Shown here in pieces: positions 5,624 to 7,108 of a DNA stretch of 7,108 bases. The translations under genes were made by a program, and so were the position numbers. This DNA comes from Verrucomicrobiota bacterium (GTDB taxonomy: Bacteria > Verrucomicrobiota > Verrucomicrobiia > Limisphaerales > DSYF01). How positions within the stretch are numbered: position 1 is the first letter of the stretch; each line of letters starts with the position of its first letter. Below the pieces are notes generated by a model. That model was not told the origin of the DNA, made no database searches, and saw only the letters and a program-made list of their open reading frames with translations. The stretch lies in contig JALOTU010000108.1 in the NCBI GenBank assembly GCA_025457725.1, positions 1 through 7,108 on the forward strand, in the 5' to 3' direction.

Positions 5624-6803
5624 GCGGATGAGACAACTGGCGGGCTCGCAAACCTCCGGCATGCGCAACCGCGCCCGCAAGTTGCGCGCGGAGGGTGTTC
5701 AAGTCGTCAACTTTGCCGCCGGGGAGCTGGATCAGGACACCAGCGCCAGCATCAAGACGGCGGCGCATCAGGCGATTGACTCAAGCCGCACCCAATACAC
5801 CGAGACTTTGGGCATCGGCGAATTGCGCGAACGGCTGGCACAGCGGTATACACAAAAGACCGGCGCCGCTTATCACGCGGACGAAGTCGGGTTCACCGCT
5901 GGCGCCAAGCAGGCTTTGTTCAGCGCCGCGTTTGTCTCCTTCCAGCCGGGTGATGAAGTCATCATTCCCGCGCCCTATTGGGTGACTTTTCCCGAGCAAA
6001 TCCGCCTGGCCGGTGCGACGCCGGTGTTCCTGCCGACCGCGCACCGCCAGTTCCAACTGGATCCGGATGAACTGGCGCGGCTCATCACGCCCCGAACGCG
6101 CGGACTGCTCCTCAACACGCCGCACAATCCCACGGGAGCAGTGTATGCCGCCAACGTGCTGGAGAACGTCGCGGAGCTGGTGCTGGAGCACCAACTCACG
6201 TGCCTATTTGACGAATGCTACGACGAGTTGGTTTATGCCCCGGCGACGCATTGCAACATCGTGAAGCAGGTGCCGGCAATGAAAGCCAGGACGATTCTCG
6301 TGGGTTCGCTTTCGAAAACCTATTGCCTGGCCGGCTGGCGGGCGGGCTTTTTCGCCGCGCCGCAACCGGTGGTCAAGGCCGTCGCGAACTTGCAGAGCCA
6401 CAATGCGTCCAATCCCTGCAACCTCGTTCAATATGCGGCCCTGGACGCGTTGGGCTCGGTCAACGATACGTTCGTGGATGGGATTCGTCAGCAGCTGCAC
6501 GCCCAACGTGCCGTCGCCTGGGAATGGGTTCAGCGAATCCCGCAGGTGACTTGCGTGGTGCCGCAAGGCGCGTTCTACCTGTTCCCGGATGTGAGTGGTT
6601 TGCTGGGCAAATCGTTCAAGGATCAGCGGGTGGGGAACGTAGACCGGCTTGCGGAGCTGTTGCTGGAACATGCGCACATCGCGGTCGTGCCCGGCTCCGC
6701 GTTCGGCTCGGATCGTCACGTGCGCATCTCCTACGCCATCCCGACCGAGCAGATCGTGGCGGGCTTTACCCAACTGGAACGGTTTGTCAACCTGCTCAAG
6801 TGA
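5613..6803 (+). CDS. PLP-dependent class I/II aminotransferase, aspartate-aminotransferase-like (396 aa)
   Basis: This is a complete fold-type I aminotransferase of normal length. Visible landmarks are 'NFAAGELDQDT' (33-43) near the substrate entrance, 'GAKQALF' (97-103), 'PAPYWVTFPEQ' (119-129, the Trp stacking on the cofactor), 'NTPHNPTG' (168-175, N172 binding PLP), D200 and Y203 in 'FDECYDELVY', the Schiff-base lysine K235 in 'SLSKTYCLAGWRAG', and R371 in 'RISYA', which holds the substrate alpha-carboxylate. The pattern is that of subgroup I-beta/I-gamma aspartate aminotransferases, which exchange an amino group between glutamate or aspartate and a 2-oxo acid. Phosphonopyruvate is an oxaloacetate analogue, so conversion to phosphonoalanine is a reasonable role next to a PEP-mutase-like gene, but the substrate is inferred from context. 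The upstream gene overlaps by 11 nt, and the downstream ligase starts on its stop codon (GTGA). A plain housekeeping aspartate aminotransferase is the alternative. Confidence 0.95.
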   Translation: MLAERMRQLAGSQTSGMRNRARKLRAEGVQVVNFAAGELDQDTSASIKTAAHQAIDSSRTQYTETLGIGELRERLAQRYTQKTGAAYHADEVGFTAGAKQALFSAAFVSFQPGDEVIIPAPYWVTFPEQIRLAGATPVFLPTAHRQFQLDPDELARLITPRTRGLLLNTPHNPTGAVYAANVLENVAELVLEHQLTCLFDECYDELVYAPATHCNIVKQVPAMKARTILVGSLSKTYCLAGWRAGFFAAPQPVVKAVANLQSHNASNPCNLVQYAALDALGSVNDTFVDGIRQQLHAQRAVAWEWVQRIPQVTCVVPQGAFYLFPDVSGLLGKSFKDQRVGNVDRLAELLLEHAHIAVVPGSAFGSDRHVRISYAIPTEQIVAGFTQLERFVNLLK

Positions 6804-7108
6804 ACGCGGAGCCAGCGATCTCAGCGCAGGTTCAACCCGAGCCCGGGCTCGTCCTCTTTCTGGGGATGGTTCGCCGTGGTGAGTTCGAGAGCCTGCAGGA
6901 GCGCGGACTGCCGCTGGGCGTCCTCGTGGACACCAACAGCAACCATCCCCTGGCCGATGTGTCCCGGTTCCGCTTTGTCGAACGCTTTGACTTCTCACGA
7001 CCACAGGAGGAACTGGTCGAGACCGTCCGCCAGATTCAACAGCGCTGGGGCATCGCCTGCTTGTTCAACGTGATCGAGTATTATGTCTCGCACACGGCCG
7101 CCGTCGCC
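6800..7108 (+). CDS. ATP-grasp family ligase, N-terminal part (runs off the window)
   Basis: GTG at 6800 overlaps the aminotransferase stop by 4 nt (GTGA) and opens a frame of 103 codons that reaches the window edge without a stop. After a short polar leader (about 1-15), the residues read as a pre-ATP-grasp Rossmann-like half: strand 'GLVLFLGM' (16-23), helix, strand 'LGVLVDTN' (39-46), 'FRFVERFDF' (57-65), a long helix, then 'CLFNVIEYYVSHTAAVA' (87-103). The last matches the conserved N-V-x-E...A strand-helix that precedes the ATP-binding lid in carboxylate-amine ligases of this superfamily. These enzymes activate a carboxylate as an acyl phosphate and join it to an amine, often making dipeptides or amino acid conjugates. 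The ATP-binding and catalytic domains lie beyond the window, so activity and substrates cannot be judged. Its coupling to the aminotransferase suggests it acts on the amino acid product (inference). Confidence 0.8.
   Translation, partial: MNAEPAISAQVQPEPGLVLFLGMVRRGEFESLQERGLPLGVLVDTNSNHPLADVSRFRFVERFDFSRPQEELVETVRQIQQRWGIACLFNVIEYYVSHTAAVA

Noticed and set aside
4751..5680. Long open frame on the minus strand opposite the PEP-mutase-like gene
   Set aside because: It lies opposite a clearly coding enzyme and has no recognisable domain.

Overview
The window is GC-rich, gene-dense DNA with all genes on the + strand. It most resembles a Verrucomicrobia genome (Pedosphaera/Limisphaerales-like). 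That placement is from memory: the first two proteins are types of uncharacterised protein I associate with that phylum, and the short-loop sensor kinase and half-size EamA protein also fit. No search was run. No RNA gene, CRISPR array, insertion sequence or phage gene was seen.

Layout. (1) 35-1261 and 1281-1997 are two uncharacterised envelope-type proteins: a membrane-anchored coiled-coil/alpha-helical protein and a secreted protein with a clear signal peptide. (2) 2056-4221 is a tight set: a half-size EamA membrane protein, then an OmpR-type response regulator 7 nt later, then a histidine kinase overlapping it by 4 nt. (3) 4218-about 4584 is a decayed reading frame that starts on the kinase stop codon (TTGA overlap). 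It looks like the remains of a membrane protein, perhaps a PAP2-type lipid phosphatase, broken by a frameshift and an in-frame stop. (4) 4646 to the window end is a translationally coupled operon: a PEP-mutase-family enzyme, a class I/II (aspartate-type) aminotransferase, and the N-terminal part of an ATP-grasp ligase that runs off the edge.

The last operon is the most interesting part. PEP mutase makes phosphonopyruvate, an oxaloacetate analogue. An aspartate-type aminotransferase could turn that into phosphonoalanine, and an ATP-grasp enzyme could join the amino acid to another by an amide bond. The same enzyme logic is known from phosphonopeptide pathways. However, the active-site loop of the first enzyme does not carry the PEP mutase signature EDKx5NS. 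At the same spacing it reads EDNPLSKRCS, which brings in the Lys-Arg-Cys of the isocitrate/methylisocitrate lyase signature KRCGH, while the rest of the protein keeps the PEP mutase pattern. The pathway may therefore make a phosphonate with a modified mutase, or use a C-C lyase or hydrolase to make a 2-oxo acid that is then aminated and ligated. Searches keyed to the classical motif would miss it.
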